Counted from the stretch's first letter, positions 26,306 through 35,437 are shown. The stretch: DNA of 64,000 nt from Kribbella amoyensis (GCF_007828865.1 NZ_VIVK01000001.1:1488001-1552000), one strand, 5' to 3'. Program-made: numbers and translations. The notes: generated by a model not told the origin, from the sequence alone.

Positions 26306-27924
26306 GTTCCGACCCCAGCAACTTCCCGGAGTACGCCGCGCGCCGCGGCGACCCGGCTCGGCGGGGCGACGGCTCCCCGAACGGTCCCGACGGGGCCCAG
26401 CAGCCGACCACCGGCCCGCGTCCGGAACGCCCCGGCAACAGCACCAACCCGTTCACGGCCACCGCGGCCCGGACGCAGAGCTGGTGGCGCGACAAGCTGC
26501 ACCACCTGAGCCTGCACGCTCGCGTGACCCTGCTCGCCGCCGTCGCGGTGGGCCTGGCGGTCGCGCTCGTCAGCGTGTCCGCGTACCTCACCGTGCGCCA
26601 GCAGATGTACCGCAACCTGGACAACAGCCTGGTCGACCGGGCCAGCCAGGCCGCCAAGAAGGGCGTACTGACCAACCTGGAGAACCTCCAGGAGATCCCG
26701 CCGGACGCGCTCGGCCTGAGCGACATCCAGCTCGGCCTGTACACCGCGGACGGCAAGAGCCTCGGCGCGGCGGACAGCTACCTGCCGCCGATGGGACCGA
26801 CCGAGCTGCAGGTGGCCCGGTCCCAGGGCAGTGAGTACAGCGTCCGCACTGTCGGGGTCGCGAACGGGCCGCACTTCCGGGTGGTCGCGGTGCCCGCGCA
26901 GTACTGCCCGTACCGGACCAGGTGCAGCCAGGACGATCTGCAGCCGGCCGCGCTCGTGGTGGCCCAGTCGCTGCGGCCGATCGACCAGACGCTGCACAAC
27001 CTGGGCATCGTGCTGTGGGCCGTCGGCCTGCTCGGCGTGATCGGCGCGGCCTTGGCCGGCAACGCGATCGCCCAGTCGGGGTTGCGTCCGCTGGCCCGGT
27101 TGACCGGGGCGGCCGAGCACATCGCCCGGACCGAGGAGCTGAAACCGATCCCGGTGACCGGATCGGACGAGATCTCCCGGCTCGCGCAGGCGTTCAACGC
27201 GATGCTGGCCGCGCTGGCCCGGTCCCAGGACCGGCAACGAAGACTCGTCGGCGACGCCGGGCACGAGCTGCGGACGCCGCTGACCAGCATCCGGACGAAC
27301 CTCGACCTGCTCGCCCAGGCGGACAAGCGAGGCGGCCTGCGCCCGGAGGACCGGCAGCAACTGCTGGACGACGTCCGCGCGCAGATGGACGAGCTGACCA
27401 CGCTGATCGGCGACCTGACCGAGCTCGCCCGGGACACCCCGCAGGTCCGTGACGCCGAGCTGATCGAGCTGTCGAACGTGGTCGAGGACGCCGTGATCAA
27501 GGTCCGCCGGCGCGCCCCGCAGCTGGACTGGGAGGTGGAGATCACCCCGTTCCCGGTCTGGGGCGACGAGCGGTTGCTCGGCCGCGCCGTGACGAACCTG
27601 CTCGACAACGCCGCGAAGTACAGCCTGCCGGAGGGTCCGGCCGAGGAAGGGGCGCCGAAGCCGAAGGTGACGGTGCGCCTGCTCGACGGCGTGCTCACGG
27701 TGACCGACAGCGGGCCGGGGATCGCCGAGGCGGACCTGCCGCACGTGTTCGAGCGGTTCTACCGGTCCAGCGAGGCGCGCAGCCTGCCCGGTTCCGGGTT
27801 GGGTCTGGCGATCGTGAAGCACGCGGCCGAGCAGCACGGCGGCATGATCTACGCGCGCAACGCGCCGGGCGGCGGGGCCCAGTTCACGCTGTGGCTGCCG
27901 CACGCGGCCACGGCCGGCCGCTGA
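26302..27924 (+). CDS. mprB: Sensor histidine kinase (MprB-like)
   Basis: The 540-residue kinase starts with GTG 26302 and has an unusually long proline-rich cytoplasmic tail (1-70). TM1 lies at about 75-97, then an extracytoplasmic sensor region containing a Cys pair (YCPYRTRC). TM2 is at about 233-257, followed by HAMP, HisKA with phospho-acceptor H321 ([10 protein letters not shown]) and an HATPase domain ([29 protein letters not shown]). It phosphorylates the MprA-like regulator. The MprB family senses envelope stress, in mycobacteria together with DnaK and HtrA. Confidence 0.9.
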   Translation: MSSDPSNFPEYAARRGDPARRGDGSPNGPDGAQQPTTGPRPERPGNSTNPFTATAARTQSWWRDKLHHLSLHARVTLLAAVAVGLAVALVSVSAYLTVRQQMYRNLDNSLVDRASQAAKKGVLTNLENLQEIPPDALGLSDIQLGLYTADGKSLGAADSYLPPMGPTELQVARSQGSEYSVRTVGVANGPHFRVVAVPAQYCPYRTRCSQDDLQPAALVVAQSLRPIDQTLHNLGIVLWAVGLLGVIGAALAGNAIAQSGLRPLARLTGAAEHIARTEELKPIPVTGSDEISRLAQAFNAMLAALARSQDRQRRLVGDAGHELRTPLTSIRTNLDLLAQADKRGGLRPEDRQQLLDDVRAQMDELTTLIGDLTELARDTPQVRDAELIELSNVVEDAVIKVRRRAPQLDWEVEITPFPVWGDERLLGRAVTNLLDNAAKYSLPEGPAEEGAPKPKVTVRLLDGVLTVTDSGPGIAEADLPHVFERFYRSSEARSLPGSGLGLAIVKHAAEQHGGMIYARNAPGGGAQFTLWLPHAATAGR

Positions 27925-27926
27925 TC

Positions 27927-27998
27927 CTCACAGGTCTTTCAGGGGATCTTCACAGAGTTCTTCGGCAGCTCCCAAACGATCTTCAGGGCCCTCTCAGG
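27927..27998 (+). promoter_or_regulatory. Repeated CTCAG/TTCAG motifs upstream of htrA
   Basis: The 95-base gap between kinase and protease genes holds several tcacag/ttcag/ctcag motifs. The best pair is ttcag at 27982 and ctcag at 27993, again 11 bases apart as in front of mprA. They are candidate MprA boxes controlling the protease gene. Confidence 0.4.
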
Positions 27999-28019
27999 TC
28001 CGGCGGTCAAGGTAGGTCC

Positions 28020-29456
28020 ATGACCGAGAACCAGCCGCACCAGCCGCAGAACCCGACCGGGAACGACACCCCGGGCCGGGGTTCGACGTTCGGGAACAAC
28101 CCCGCGCAGGGGGCGTCGCCGTCGTACGGCTCGAGTTCGCAGGAGCGTACTCAGCAGCTGCCGACGACCGGCTACGGCCAGCACACGCAGCAGCAGTACG
28201 CGCCGGCAGGACAGGCGCGGCCGGGTCAGCACTCCTCAGGTGGGAGCGCTTATCCGCAGGGGCAGTTCGGACCGACCGGGGCGCATCAGGGGACGCCGCC
28301 GGGGTCGAACTGGCCGTTCGGACCGCAGCCGGCCCAGCCGGAGCCCCCGAAGCCGAAGCGGCGCGGGCTGGCTCTGGTCGCGGCCACCGCGCTGCTGGTC
28401 GGTACCGCCGGCGGTGTGGGCGGTGCGGCTGTGTACTCGGCGACCAACGACTCCGGCTCGACGCCGTCGGTCACCGCCCCGCTGAACGGCAGCCAGGCCG
28501 CCCCGGTGTCGGCACCGGACGGCTCGGTGCAGAACGCCGCCGCGAAGGTCCTGCCGAGCGTGGTGAAGATCGCCTTCGCCTCCAACCAGGGCTCCGGCAC
28601 CGGATCCGGCATCGTGATCAGCAAGGACGGCCTGATCGTCACCAACAACCACGTGGTGGCGGGCGCCGAGAACGGCGGCAAGCTGTCGGTGATCCTGAAC
28701 GACGGCAAGACCGTCCAGGCCACCATCGTCGGGACGGACCCGCTGACCGACCTCGCGGTGATCCGCGCGGACGCCAACGACCTGACCCCGGCCGCGCTCG
28801 GCCAGAGCGGCAAGCTGCAGGTCGGCCAGGGTGTGGTCGCGATCGGCTCGCCGTTCGGCCTGGACGCGACCGTCACCAGCGGCATCGTCTCCGCGCTGAA
28901 CCGGCCGGTGACGTCCGGCGGTGAGCAGCAGAACAGCAGCACCACGGTCTTCCCAGCAATCCAGACAGACGCCGCCATCAACCCGGGGAACTCCGGCGGC
29001 GCCCTGATCGACCTCGCCGGCCAGGTGGTCGGAATCAACAGCGCGATCAAGACCGCCGGCGGATCGGGACAATCCGAAGGCGGGAACATCGGCCTGGGCT
29101 TCGCAATCCCGATCGACCAGGCCAAGCCGATCATCGACGAGCTGGTGGCCAAGGGCAAGGCCACACATGCGCGGCTCGGAGTGACGGTCGGCGACGCGCA
29201 GTCCTCCGACGGGCTCACGCAGGGAGCGACCCTCGGCGAGGTGACGTCCGGCGGTGCGGCGGACAAGGCCGGTCTGCGGCAAGGTGACGTGGTCACCGCT
29301 GTGGACGGCAAGGCGATCGCGTCAGGGGACGCGTTGGTCGCCACTGTCCGTTCGCACCGCCCGGACGACCAGGTGACCATCACCTACATCCGCGGCGGCA
29401 AGACCGAGACCGCCAAGACCACCCTCGGCTCCGACAACGGCAACCCCACCGGCTGA
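28020..29456 (+). CDS. HtrA/PepD-like serine protease with PDZ domain
   Basis: The 478-residue envelope protease has a Pro/Gln-rich cytoplasmic tail (1-112), one membrane helix (about 116-140), a trypsin-like S1C domain with triad H211 (TNNHVV), D244 (LTDLAVI) and S325 (NPGNSGGAL), and a C-terminal PDZ domain (about 390-475). It degrades or refolds damaged envelope proteins. It follows the MprAB-like pair exactly as pepD follows mprAB in mycobacteria. ATG 28020 has AAGGTAGG upstream. Its terminator is the AICE attachment site. Confidence 0.92.
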   Translation: MTENQPHQPQNPTGNDTPGRGSTFGNNPAQGASPSYGSSSQERTQQLPTTGYGQHTQQQYAPAGQARPGQHSSGGSAYPQGQFGPTGAHQGTPPGSNWPFGPQPAQPEPPKPKRRGLALVAATALLVGTAGGVGGAAVYSATNDSGSTPSVTAPLNGSQAAPVSAPDGSVQNAAAKVLPSVVKIAFASNQGSGTGSGIVISKDGLIVTNNHVVAGAENGGKLSVILNDGKTVQATIVGTDPLTDLAVIRADANDLTPAALGQSGKLQVGQGVVAIGSPFGLDATVTSGIVSALNRPVTSGGEQQNSSTTVFPAIQTDAAINPGNSGGALIDLAGQVVGINSAIKTAGGSGQSEGGNIGLGFAIPIDQAKPIIDELVAKGKATHARLGVTVGDAQSSDGLTQGATLGEVTSGGAADKAGLRQGDVVTAVDGKAIASGDALVATVRSHRPDDQVTITYIRGGKTETAKTTLGSDNGNPTG

Positions 29457-29478
29457 CCGAAGCCCGCCACCCCCAACG

Positions 29479-29513
29479 GCGACTGCGACCGCCCACCGAG
29501 CGGCCGCAGTCGC
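29479..29513 (+). terminator. Intrinsic terminator of htrA, overlapping attL
   Basis: A 14-bp stem with one mismatch (29479-29492 with 29500-29513) encloses loop ccaccga and is followed by gcatttt. It begins 23 bases after the htrA stop. The right arm and loop are the core of the AICE direct repeat, so the element integrated into this hairpin. Confidence 0.75.
29484..29513. other. attL of the integrative element
   Basis: Thirty bases match 41191-41220 with two mismatches; the last 22 (29492-29513) are identical. The integrase gene lies 93 bases inward, the normal position for an AICE attachment site. Confidence 0.8.
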
Positions 29514-29605
29514 GCATTTTCGGCCCTTAGCTGAGCGTGAAACGGGGGGCAGCAGACCTGCTGCCCCCCGCAGGGTCTCAACGAGGGTCTCAACGGACCC
29601 TCTGA

Positions 29606-30892
29606 TTAGGCCGGCACGAGCTGTCCGGCGCTCCCGTCTTCGTCTTCATCGTGGCCCTTTTCCACCGCTGGCGTAGCCCACAGGAGCCCGCCGACGCGGG
29701 ATGCGATGTCGCGTCGTACCGGTGCGGTGATGTGCTGATAGCGCTTGGCCATGGCCGTAGTTGCCCAGCCCATCGCATCCATCACGGCACGCTCCGGTAT
29801 CCCGAGCAGCAGCATCACTGTCGCGGCGGTGTGCCTGGCATCGTGCAACCGACCCTCGCGGATCTTGGCCGCCTTCAGTAGGTCTTTCCATTCCTGGTGA
29901 TCCGTGCGTGCGTTCAGTGGCTTGCCCGTGCGACTCGCGAACAACCACCCCTCGTCAATCCATAGCTGCCGGGCAGCTTCCTTCTCCGCCGTCTGCTGCA
30001 CCTGGTGGGTGCGCAGAATCAACACCAGCTCGTCGGGGAGCCCGATTGTGCGCCGTCCAGCTCGGGACTTTGTGGGTGCGGCGTCTGGCCGCGTAGACAC
30101 TCGCCCTGGGCAGTGGCCCGGAATCTTGCGCCCGCATGGCTTGTCGACACAGCCATGCACATAGTGCGGCTTGTTCCGGCTACGCCGGACTTGAAGGATC
30201 CCGCCTTCGAGATCGATGTCCGACCACTTGAGGCCGAGGGCCTCCCCCTGGCGAAGACCGAGCGCAAGAGCGATCGCCCACCGAGCACTGTTTCGCCCCT
30301 TACCAGCCTCGTGAAGGATGGCCCGAATCTCCGTCACCGTGTAGGGCTCGATCTCTTCCTCTTGCTCGATATCGGATCGGGGCGATTTCGCCTTGGTGGC
30401 CGGATTGCTCTTGATATGGCCTCGTGCCTCCGCCACACCGAGAGCGGTTCGGATCGTTCGGTGAACCTGGTGCGCGGTGCCGGGCCGTGCTCCGGCGTTC
30501 TGCATTCGCGTGTACAGCCGTTCGAGATGCTCTGGCTGCAGCTTGTCTAGCTTGTGCTTCCCAATGCCTGGAATGAGATGAATTCGTGCGGCGCTTTCAT
30601 ATGCCCTGTACGCACCGAATCGAAGGTTCGGTTGGACAATCGTCAGCCAATGCAGCAGCCACGTTTCCACTGTCCACTTCTTCTCACCGACCGGCCTGAC
30701 CTTGCCGGTATCCCGTTCCGTCTCCAGCTCCCTGACGCGCTCCACCACGGCATCCTTGTTCTTTCGCTTGACGTGGCGCCGGTCCGGCGAGCCGTCATCC
30801 TTCAATCCCATTGTGACGCGGCCATGCCACTTGCCGTCAGCGCCGAGATAGATGGTCGATCGGCCGTCAGGGTTCTTGTGTCGCTTCTCCAC
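29606..30892 (-). CDS. int: AICE site-specific tyrosine integrase
   Basis: The 428-residue recombinase has an AP2-like arm-binding start (IYLGADGKWHGRVTMG), a SAM-like core-binding domain (about 72-165) and the catalytic domain with Arg in LRQGEALGLKW, HDARHTAATVML and the Tyr nucleophile in MAKRYQHI. A cysteine-rich insert (CVDKPCGRKIPGHC) in the catalytic domain is typical of actinobacterial AICE integrases. GTG 30892 is used. It acts on att sites with the Xis encoded just upstream. Confidence 0.93.
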   Translation of the reverse strand: MEKRHKNPDGRSTIYLGADGKWHGRVTMGLKDDGSPDRRHVKRKNKDAVVERVRELETERDTGKVRPVGEKKWTVETWLLHWLTIVQPNLRFGAYRAYESAARIHLIPGIGKHKLDKLQPEHLERLYTRMQNAGARPGTAHQVHRTIRTALGVAEARGHIKSNPATKAKSPRSDIEQEEEIEPYTVTEIRAILHEAGKGRNSARWAIALALGLRQGEALGLKWSDIDLEGGILQVRRSRNKPHYVHGCVDKPCGRKIPGHCPGRVSTRPDAAPTKSRAGRRTIGLPDELVLILRTHQVQQTAEKEAARQLWIDEGWLFASRTGKPLNARTDHQEWKDLLKAAKIREGRLHDARHTAATVMLLLGIPERAVMDAMGWATTAMAKRYQHITAPVRRDIASRVGGLLWATPAVEKGHDEDEDGSAGQLVPA

Positions 30893-30905
30893 TTGGATCC
30901 CCTTC

Positions 30906-31205
30906 CTAGGCTGCTTGGTTGGTGGTGCGGGCGGCTGCTCGGAGGCGGTTGACGTACTCGGAGATGCACTCGGCGGGAATGCGGCGGAGGCGGCCCACCG
31001 GCACGGATTCGATCTCCCCTGAGCTCACAAGCGCGTAGCAGGTGGTCCGGCCGATGCCGAGGCGCTTAGCGGCTTGCTCGACCGTGAGCAGTAGCAGCGG
31101 AGTAGCTGCGACTTCTTCTGTCGTTGACACTTGGCGCGAACTCCCGTCGTGAGGCTGGTGCTGCGGACTGCGGTCGTCAGTGGCGTAGTCAGTGCTGGCA
31201 GTCAC
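30906..31205 (-). CDS. xis: Excisionase / helix-turn-helix protein (Xis)
   Basis: The 99-residue protein has a disordered start and a MerR/excisionase-type winged HTH at about 38-90 (LLTVEQAAKRLGIGRTTCYALVSSGEIESVPVGRLRRIP, split). Such proteins bend att DNA and switch the integrase to excision. It lies 13 bases upstream of int on the same strand. GTG 31205 is the longest start; a later start would leave the HTH intact. Confidence 0.88.
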   Translation of the reverse strand: MTASTDYATDDRSPQHQPHDGSSRQVSTTEEVAATPLLLLTVEQAAKRLGIGRTTCYALVSSGEIESVPVGRLRRIPAECISEYVNRLRAAARTTNQAA

Positions 31206-31240
31206 TGCTCGTGTCTCCTTCGCGTGGCGAGGAAGGCCGG

Positions 31241-31296
31241 AGCAAAAGGTGCAAAAGGTGCAGAAGTGGGGTTCTGCTCCTTTTGCTGCTTTTGCT
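31241..31296. repeat. Inverted array of 9-bp iteron-like repeats (possible ori or terminator)
   Basis: Three 9-bp direct repeats of the type gcaaaaggt run from 31242 to about 31265 and are mirrored by three in the opposite orientation at 31272-31296. Together they form a 25-bp inverted repeat with three mismatches around a 6-base spacer. The right arm overlaps the stop codon of the DUF3987 gene. It is A/T-tract rich in a G+C-rich element. It could be the replication origin, an Xis or Rep binding site, or a strong terminator. Confidence 0.6.
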
Positions 31297-32941
31297 ACGG
31301 GGTCTGGAGGGCTGCGGGGTGGACGTCGTAGGCGACGGAGGGGCGGCCGCCAGTGGACTTGGATTCGGCCGGACGGATGTGGCCGTGCTCGGTGAGGACT
31401 TCCAGTGCCGGTTTGAGATCGGCGACGGTGGCGAACCGGGTTCGTCCGTTCAGGCCGTTGAGGGCATCGCGGCGTGTGAAGGTGGGTCGGCCGGTCCGGT
31501 TGCAGTGGTTGGTGATCCAGGTGAGGACTTCGCGGGCGTCGTCGAGGTCTGGATGGGATCGACCCATGAGGTCGTAGACGGCCAGGGCGTGGTCGAGGTA
31601 GTAGCGGCCGATGCGTTCGGCGGCGTGCATGGTGTCGGCGGTGATGGGTGTGGCGTAGCCGGTGGTGAAGGTGTGGGCGAGGTGGAGTAGTGCGGCGATC
31701 CGGACGACGGCTCCGGCGAGCTTGGATGCCCAGTCGGTGATGGGTGCGAGCTGCCCGGTTTGGGGGTGGAGCCGGGGCTCAATCCAGTCCTGGAAGTCGA
31801 GCAGGATCTGGCGGGCGTCGGGGGTGAGGTCGAGGTGGTGGGGGGTGTCGTGGTCGGCCAGGAGGAGGACGAGGGTGCGGAGGGCGTCGCGGTAGGTGGT
31901 TTCGGTGGGTTCGGGGACGGGTTCGGCTTGGTTGTTTCGGGTGCCGACGGTGTTGGTGGGCAGGCTGTAGAGGATGCGGGCGAGGACGCCCCGGTCACGG
32001 AAGCCGGGTTGGGCGGCGAGGCCTTGCAGGGTGCCGGGTTGGGTGGTGACTCCGAGGGTGAGCGCGGGCCGTTCGATCGACTCGGACTCGCGGCCCTTGC
32101 GGTCGACCTGGATTGGGTCGCCGGCGTGGCCTTTGAGGAACACTCCAAGGTTGGGGGCTGCGGAGTAGCGGGTGCCGGTGAGGGTGGCGAACACGTCGCC
32201 TTCAGCGGACAGGACAGCGATCCGGCCGTCGTGGGCGGCCATGAGGGAGACGCAGGCCTCCGGGGTCACGTCGTCGGTCATGAGTTGTGGCAGGGCGGGA
32301 ACCACGATCCCCGCGGCTTCCTTCGCTGCTGCGGTCGCGTCGGCGAGCGCCTCTTGCGGGTTGACGGTGAGCGCTTCGGCCTTCTTGGCGAGCTGTTCGG
32401 CGCGTGCGTGGGCGATCCGTGCTGCCAGCTCGGCCTCCACCCGCCGCTCCCCGGTGGCCTCGCGGAGTGCCTGTTCGGCGCTGGTCAGCGCCCCAGTCAT
32501 TGCCCGGAAGACCGGCGACTTGCGCGACCCGGGCGGCAGGGCGGTCACGGTGTAGAGGTTGACCTGTTCCAGCCAGGACCGATCGACCTGCACGAGCACC
32601 TTGCCCCCGGCTGCCGTGGACAGGCAGGCCAGCGCCACCGATCCGGCCAGGTCGGCCGGGGTCTGGGTCGCCTCCGCGACGGCGCTCACCTGGTCGGCCA
32701 GCCAACCGGGGAACACATCGACCGGGAACGGCCTGAGCAACCGGTCGGTCTTCAGCGGCACCGGAGCGCCGTCCCACACCGGACCGGCGGTGGTCGCCTG
32801 CGACGTGGCGGGCGGCGCCATCGGCTCGTGATGCATGGGTGTGTGCTGAGTTTTGATCGGTGTCGGCGGGGTCGGTTCCCATGGGTCTTCGGGCGGTTCG
32901 CTGAGGGGCGGTAGCCAGTCGGGGATGTGTTCGGCGCTCAT
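31295..32941 (-). CDS. DUF3987 replication-associated protein
   Basis: The 548-residue protein has a proline-rich start (1-50) and a DUF3987/YfjI-type body (about 75-450), a P-loop-derived family that accompanies primases in mobile elements. TALPPGSRKSPVFRAM is the Walker-A-like segment, and GVTTQPGTLQGLAAQPGFRD and DRGVLARILYSLP are family blocks. The C-terminus (about 460-540) resembles a winged helix (FTRRDALNGLNGRTRFATV). ATG 32941 overlaps the prim-pol stop (ATGA). It likely acts as helicase or loader in AICE replication. Confidence 0.75.
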   Translation of the reverse strand: MSAEHIPDWLPPLSEPPEDPWEPTPPTPIKTQHTPMHHEPMAPPATSQATTAGPVWDGAPVPLKTDRLLRPFPVDVFPGWLADQVSAVAEATQTPADLAGSVALACLSTAAGGKVLVQVDRSWLEQVNLYTVTALPPGSRKSPVFRAMTGALTSAEQALREATGERRVEAELAARIAHARAEQLAKKAEALTVNPQEALADATAAAKEAAGIVVPALPQLMTDDVTPEACVSLMAAHDGRIAVLSAEGDVFATLTGTRYSAAPNLGVFLKGHAGDPIQVDRKGRESESIERPALTLGVTTQPGTLQGLAAQPGFRDRGVLARILYSLPTNTVGTRNNQAEPVPEPTETTYRDALRTLVLLLADHDTPHHLDLTPDARQILLDFQDWIEPRLHPQTGQLAPITDWASKLAGAVVRIAALLHLAHTFTTGYATPITADTMHAAERIGRYYLDHALAVYDLMGRSHPDLDDAREVLTWITNHCNRTGRPTFTRRDALNGLNGRTRFATVADLKPALEVLTEHGHIRPAESKSTGGRPSVAYDVHPAALQTP

Positions 32942-33810
32942 GCTGCGGCGATCCCTTCGTCGCGGAAGCCTCCGTTGATGGCGGCTCGGATCTCGCGGTC
33001 GCTTTGCTGGGCAAGGTGGCCTACGTCGGTCAGTACAGCGATGGCGTCGGTGCGGTCGATCGCGCCTGCCGCGACGAGTCGTGCGACGCCTCTGGCGGCT
33101 CCGTAGAGGGTGGTTCGGCGCTTGCCCTCTGGGGCGTCGCGTACGGCGGCCAGGTGGGCGGTGAGGAGCTTGTCGGGGTGGGAGATGCCCCCGCTGCCGG
33201 TTCGGGTGGTCGGCAGGCCGGCGGGCGGGGTCTGGGCGGCCTCGGGTGGCTGGCAGGCGGCGAGCAGTCCGGGCGGGGGCATCTCCACGTCGGTGGCGGT
33301 CTGGCCCCACTGGTAGGGGCGGTGGGTGCGGTGGTGGATCGAGGGCGGCAGGACGACGTAGCCGCCGTCTGCCTTGATGTCGATGCCGGGTCGGCCGGGC
33401 ATGGGGCGGGAGGCGATGTGGTGGCCGGGGTGGCGGTAGTACAGGTGCAGTCCGCCGGAGCCGGTGTGGACGTGCAGGGTTCGCGGGACGAGTTCCTCGT
33501 CCATCAGGTGCATCAGGCTGCGGTCGCCGCCGTGGGCGGGGTCCACGTCAACCAGGAGCAGCCCGGACACGGCGCCGGTGCGGACGGCGAGCTGCCCGTA
33601 CGGGATGGCGGCGACGATGGCCGCAACGCGGTCGGGATCGGTGGTCGCGGCGTAGAACCCGTGACAGGTCAGGTGACCGCACGTCGCGGGGTCGTGCGCG
33701 TCTTTGGGGCAGGCATCGCAGTTGGCCACGGGGCGCTTGGAGCGTCCGAGCACGAACACCGGCCAGCCACGGTTGGCGGCGTCCAGGGCGGCGGTCAGCA
33801 GCTCTGTCAC
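32938..33810 (-). CDS. Bifunctional DNA primase/polymerase (prim-pol)
   Basis: The 290-residue protein carries the archaeo-eukaryotic primase-like prim-pol domain: GWPVFVLGRSKRP near the N-terminus, a Cys-rich segment (CDACPKDAHDPATCGHLTCHG), the catalytic VDVDP, HVHTGSGGLHLYYRHPG and GIDIKADGGYVVLPPS. It primes and extends DNA at the element's origin. GTG 33810 is chosen because AAAGGA lies upstream and it opens the domain correctly. It is coupled to the DUF3987 gene. Confidence 0.88.
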   Translation of the reverse strand: MTELLTAALDAANRGWPVFVLGRSKRPVANCDACPKDAHDPATCGHLTCHGFYAATTDPDRVAAIVAAIPYGQLAVRTGAVSGLLLVDVDPAHGGDRSLMHLMDEELVPRTLHVHTGSGGLHLYYRHPGHHIASRPMPGRPGIDIKADGGYVVLPPSIHHRTHRPYQWGQTATDVEMPPPGLLAACQPPEAAQTPPAGLPTTRTGSGGISHPDKLLTAHLAAVRDAPEGKRRTTLYGAARGVARLVAAGAIDRTDAIAVLTDVGHLAQQSDREIRAAINGGFRDEGIAAA

Positions 33811-34154
33811 GGGAAGGGTCCTTTCGGGTGGCACGTCACGGTTTTGGGGCTTGGATCGCTGGCAGGTGGAGGCGGTCGGGCGTAAAATGCACGGTGTTCT
33901 CGAGCCACCCACTGGTCCCCGCCCTCCCCCCCGGCGGGGACCGCCTCGTGTACGGGGTTGGGCGGCGGTCAGCAGGTCATTCATGGGTGACTCAGCTCAA
34001 CGTTGTGCTCGTGTATTCAGCGGTGGAAATTGCGCGTACAGTCCGCAGCAAGCGGCCGGTGTTTCTGCAGGAGCCTCAGTCGCCAGGTGCCGGTGCCAAA
34101 TAGGGGGGCGTACCGGGACTCTCCGTGGCGGCTGGTCATCGGTCGTACGACCGC
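33811..34154. other. Intergenic region inside the AICE
   Basis: These 344 bases separate the replication genes from the small zinc-protein gene. A perfect 10-bp hairpin (33914-33923 with 33933-33942, C-rich loop) and a perfect 12-bp palindrome ggtcgtacgacc (34141-34152) just past the upstream gene's stop are visible. Probably it holds a terminator for the transfer-side genes and the promoter of prim-pol. No gene is supported. Confidence 0.45.
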
Positions 34155-34655
34155 TCAGGCCGTGTCGGCAGGTACAGATGGCGAAGGTGCGCCGCACCAG
34201 CCCTGTCCTCTGGCTGTGGGAGGGAACTGGCCAGGGGATGGGGTGCTCGGGGCTGGTGTCATGCAGTCGATGCAGCGGCCGTCAGAGGTGGGGATGCAGT
34301 AGTCCGCGACCAGGCCGCACAGCTTGCAGCGGCGCCGCGCTTCCATGGCCTTGTCGAGGGCGTTGAGCTGTGCCGGGGACGCGACCCGCGACGGCCGGGC
34401 GAGGTCGAGGCGGTACAGCCAGGCCCATCGCTGACCGCCTCGCCACACCAGCAGCGCGTAGGGTTCCTGCCCGCCGGGGCACATCCGCATCGCGCGGAGC
34501 TGGCGGCGGGTGGCCAGGCCGGCGGGTGCCCAGCGGAACTTGGACACCGGGGTTCCTTCGTGGTCCCAGCCGAGTGCCTGTTGGCCGTTCCACAGCTCGA
34601 TCCAGCGCGAGCAGGCCGGGTGCAGGCTCGCCTTGTCCATCAGCGTCGCGGCCAT
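34155..34655 (-). CDS. RRQRL-motif zinc-binding protein
   Basis: The 166-residue protein is a typical small AICE protein. It carries RRQLRAMRMCPGGQEP, then WRGGQRWAWLYRLDLARPSR, and a zinc site of two CxxC pairs (RRRCKLCGL, GRCIDCM) near 115-137. The tail is proline-rich. Such proteins co-occur with traB and prim-pol genes; their role is unknown. ATG 34655 overlaps the preceding stop (TGATG), suggesting coupling; an ATG four codons earlier is possible. Confidence 0.78.
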   Translation of the reverse strand: MAATLMDKASLHPACSRWIELWNGQQALGWDHEGTPVSKFRWAPAGLATRRQLRAMRMCPGGQEPYALLVWRGGQRWAWLYRLDLARPSRVASPAQLNALDKAMEARRRCKLCGLVADYCIPTSDGRCIDCMTPAPSTPSPGQFPPTARGQGWCGAPSPSVPADTA

Positions 34656-34846
34656 CAGAAGTGCCACCAGCGGCGGCGCCGTTCGGCGGTGTCGAGCCGG
34701 TCGCGGGCGGCCAGCGCTTCGGACGTCTCGTTCTCGCTGGAGTAGCTGCTGAAGTCGGCCAGCGCGGCCCGGTACTCCTCAGCCGGGCTCAGCGCGTCGT
34801 CGGTGGTGGCGGCGTTGCGGGTGGTCTTGCGGGGGGTGCGGGCCAT
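34655..34846 (-). CDS. Small hypothetical AICE protein
   Basis: A 63-residue charged protein with a basic start (MARTPRKTTR), an acidic helical middle (SPAEEYRAALADF, ENETSEALAARDRLDTAERRRR) and the end WWHF. No family is recognised. Coupling to the RRQRL gene through TGATG and good codon bias suggest it is real. Confidence 0.55.
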   Translation of the reverse strand: MARTPRKTTRNAATTDDALSPAEEYRAALADFSSYSSENETSEALAARDRLDTAERRRRWWHF

Positions 34847-34873
34847 GACGGTTCGGGTCTCCCTGGGTAGCGG

Positions 34874-35188
34874 TCAGCGGGTGCGGTTGCGGTGGGCATC
34901 GATCAGGCGGCGCCCGATCCGGGTCCGGCGGCCGGTGCCTTTGCAGCGGCGGCAGTTGCGGAACGACTTGCCTCGTGGGGCGCGAGACTTGCCCGAGCCT
35001 GCGCACTTGGTGCAGTTGGCGAAGGGGAAGATCAGGCAGCCGAGCAGGTAGAGCGCGACGGCGGCCAGGCCGGTGCCGATCCACACCGCGACGCGTTGGG
35101 TCTGGGTCAGCGACTGGGTCTCGGTGACGACGCTGGCGGGCAGGACGGTCGAGGCGTAGAGCCACAGGAGGTGATTCGCGGGGACCAC
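34874..35188 (-). CDS. Small membrane protein with DnaJ-type zinc ribbon
   Basis: The 104-residue protein has a helix at about 33-53 (VAVWIGTGLAAVALYLLGCLIF) followed by two CxxC pairs of DnaJ-like zinc-finger type (CTKCAGSG and CRRCKGTG) and a basic C-terminus. Proteins of this build are common beside traB in streptomycete AICEs. It may assist DNA transfer at the membrane (inference). The start is GTG 35188. Confidence 0.65.
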   Translation of the reverse strand: MVPANHLLWLYASTVLPASVVTETQSLTQTQRVAVWIGTGLAAVALYLLGCLIFPFANCTKCAGSGKSRAPRGKSFRNCRRCKGTGRRTRIGRRLIDAHRNRTR

Positions 35189-35374
35189 GATCAGTCACTT
35201 TCTGTAGTCGAGTGTGGGTGTGGCGGGTGGAGGCGGCGACCCGCTGCGGGTCGTCGGCCGGGGGTTTCGGGTTGGGGTTAGCTGGCGGTGATCGGGTTAG
35301 GTTCCTCACTTGGCGAGTGAGGTGGGGTGAATGTTGCTCTGACCTGCGGTTAGTTACCGAGTGGGCCGAGTTAA

Positions 35375-35428
35375 CCGGGGCCGGGAACGGGCTGGTCAGG
35401 CCGCTCGCGGCGGGGTTTCCGGCCCCGG
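35375..35428 (-). terminator. Hairpin downstream of traB
   Basis: A perfect 10-bp G+C stem (35375-35384 with 35419-35428) begins ten bases after the TraB stop. A smaller stem (cctcact/agtgagg, 35304-35322) follows. A T-tract is lacking. Probable transcription terminator or attenuator. Confidence 0.4.
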
Positions 35429-35437
35429 TGCTCGGAG

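Noticed and set aside
29484-29513. tRNA gene as integration target
   Set aside because: The repeat and its flanks do not fold as a tRNA 3' end; they match a terminator stem directly behind htrA.
30005-30550. Plus-strand open frame opposite the integrase gene
   Set aside because: No ribosome site or family; the integrase frame on the minus strand contains all catalytic residues.
33914-33942. C-rich hairpin as replication origin of the AICE
   Set aside because: It is a single G+C stem without repeats; the iteron-like array at 31241-31296 is the better origin candidate.
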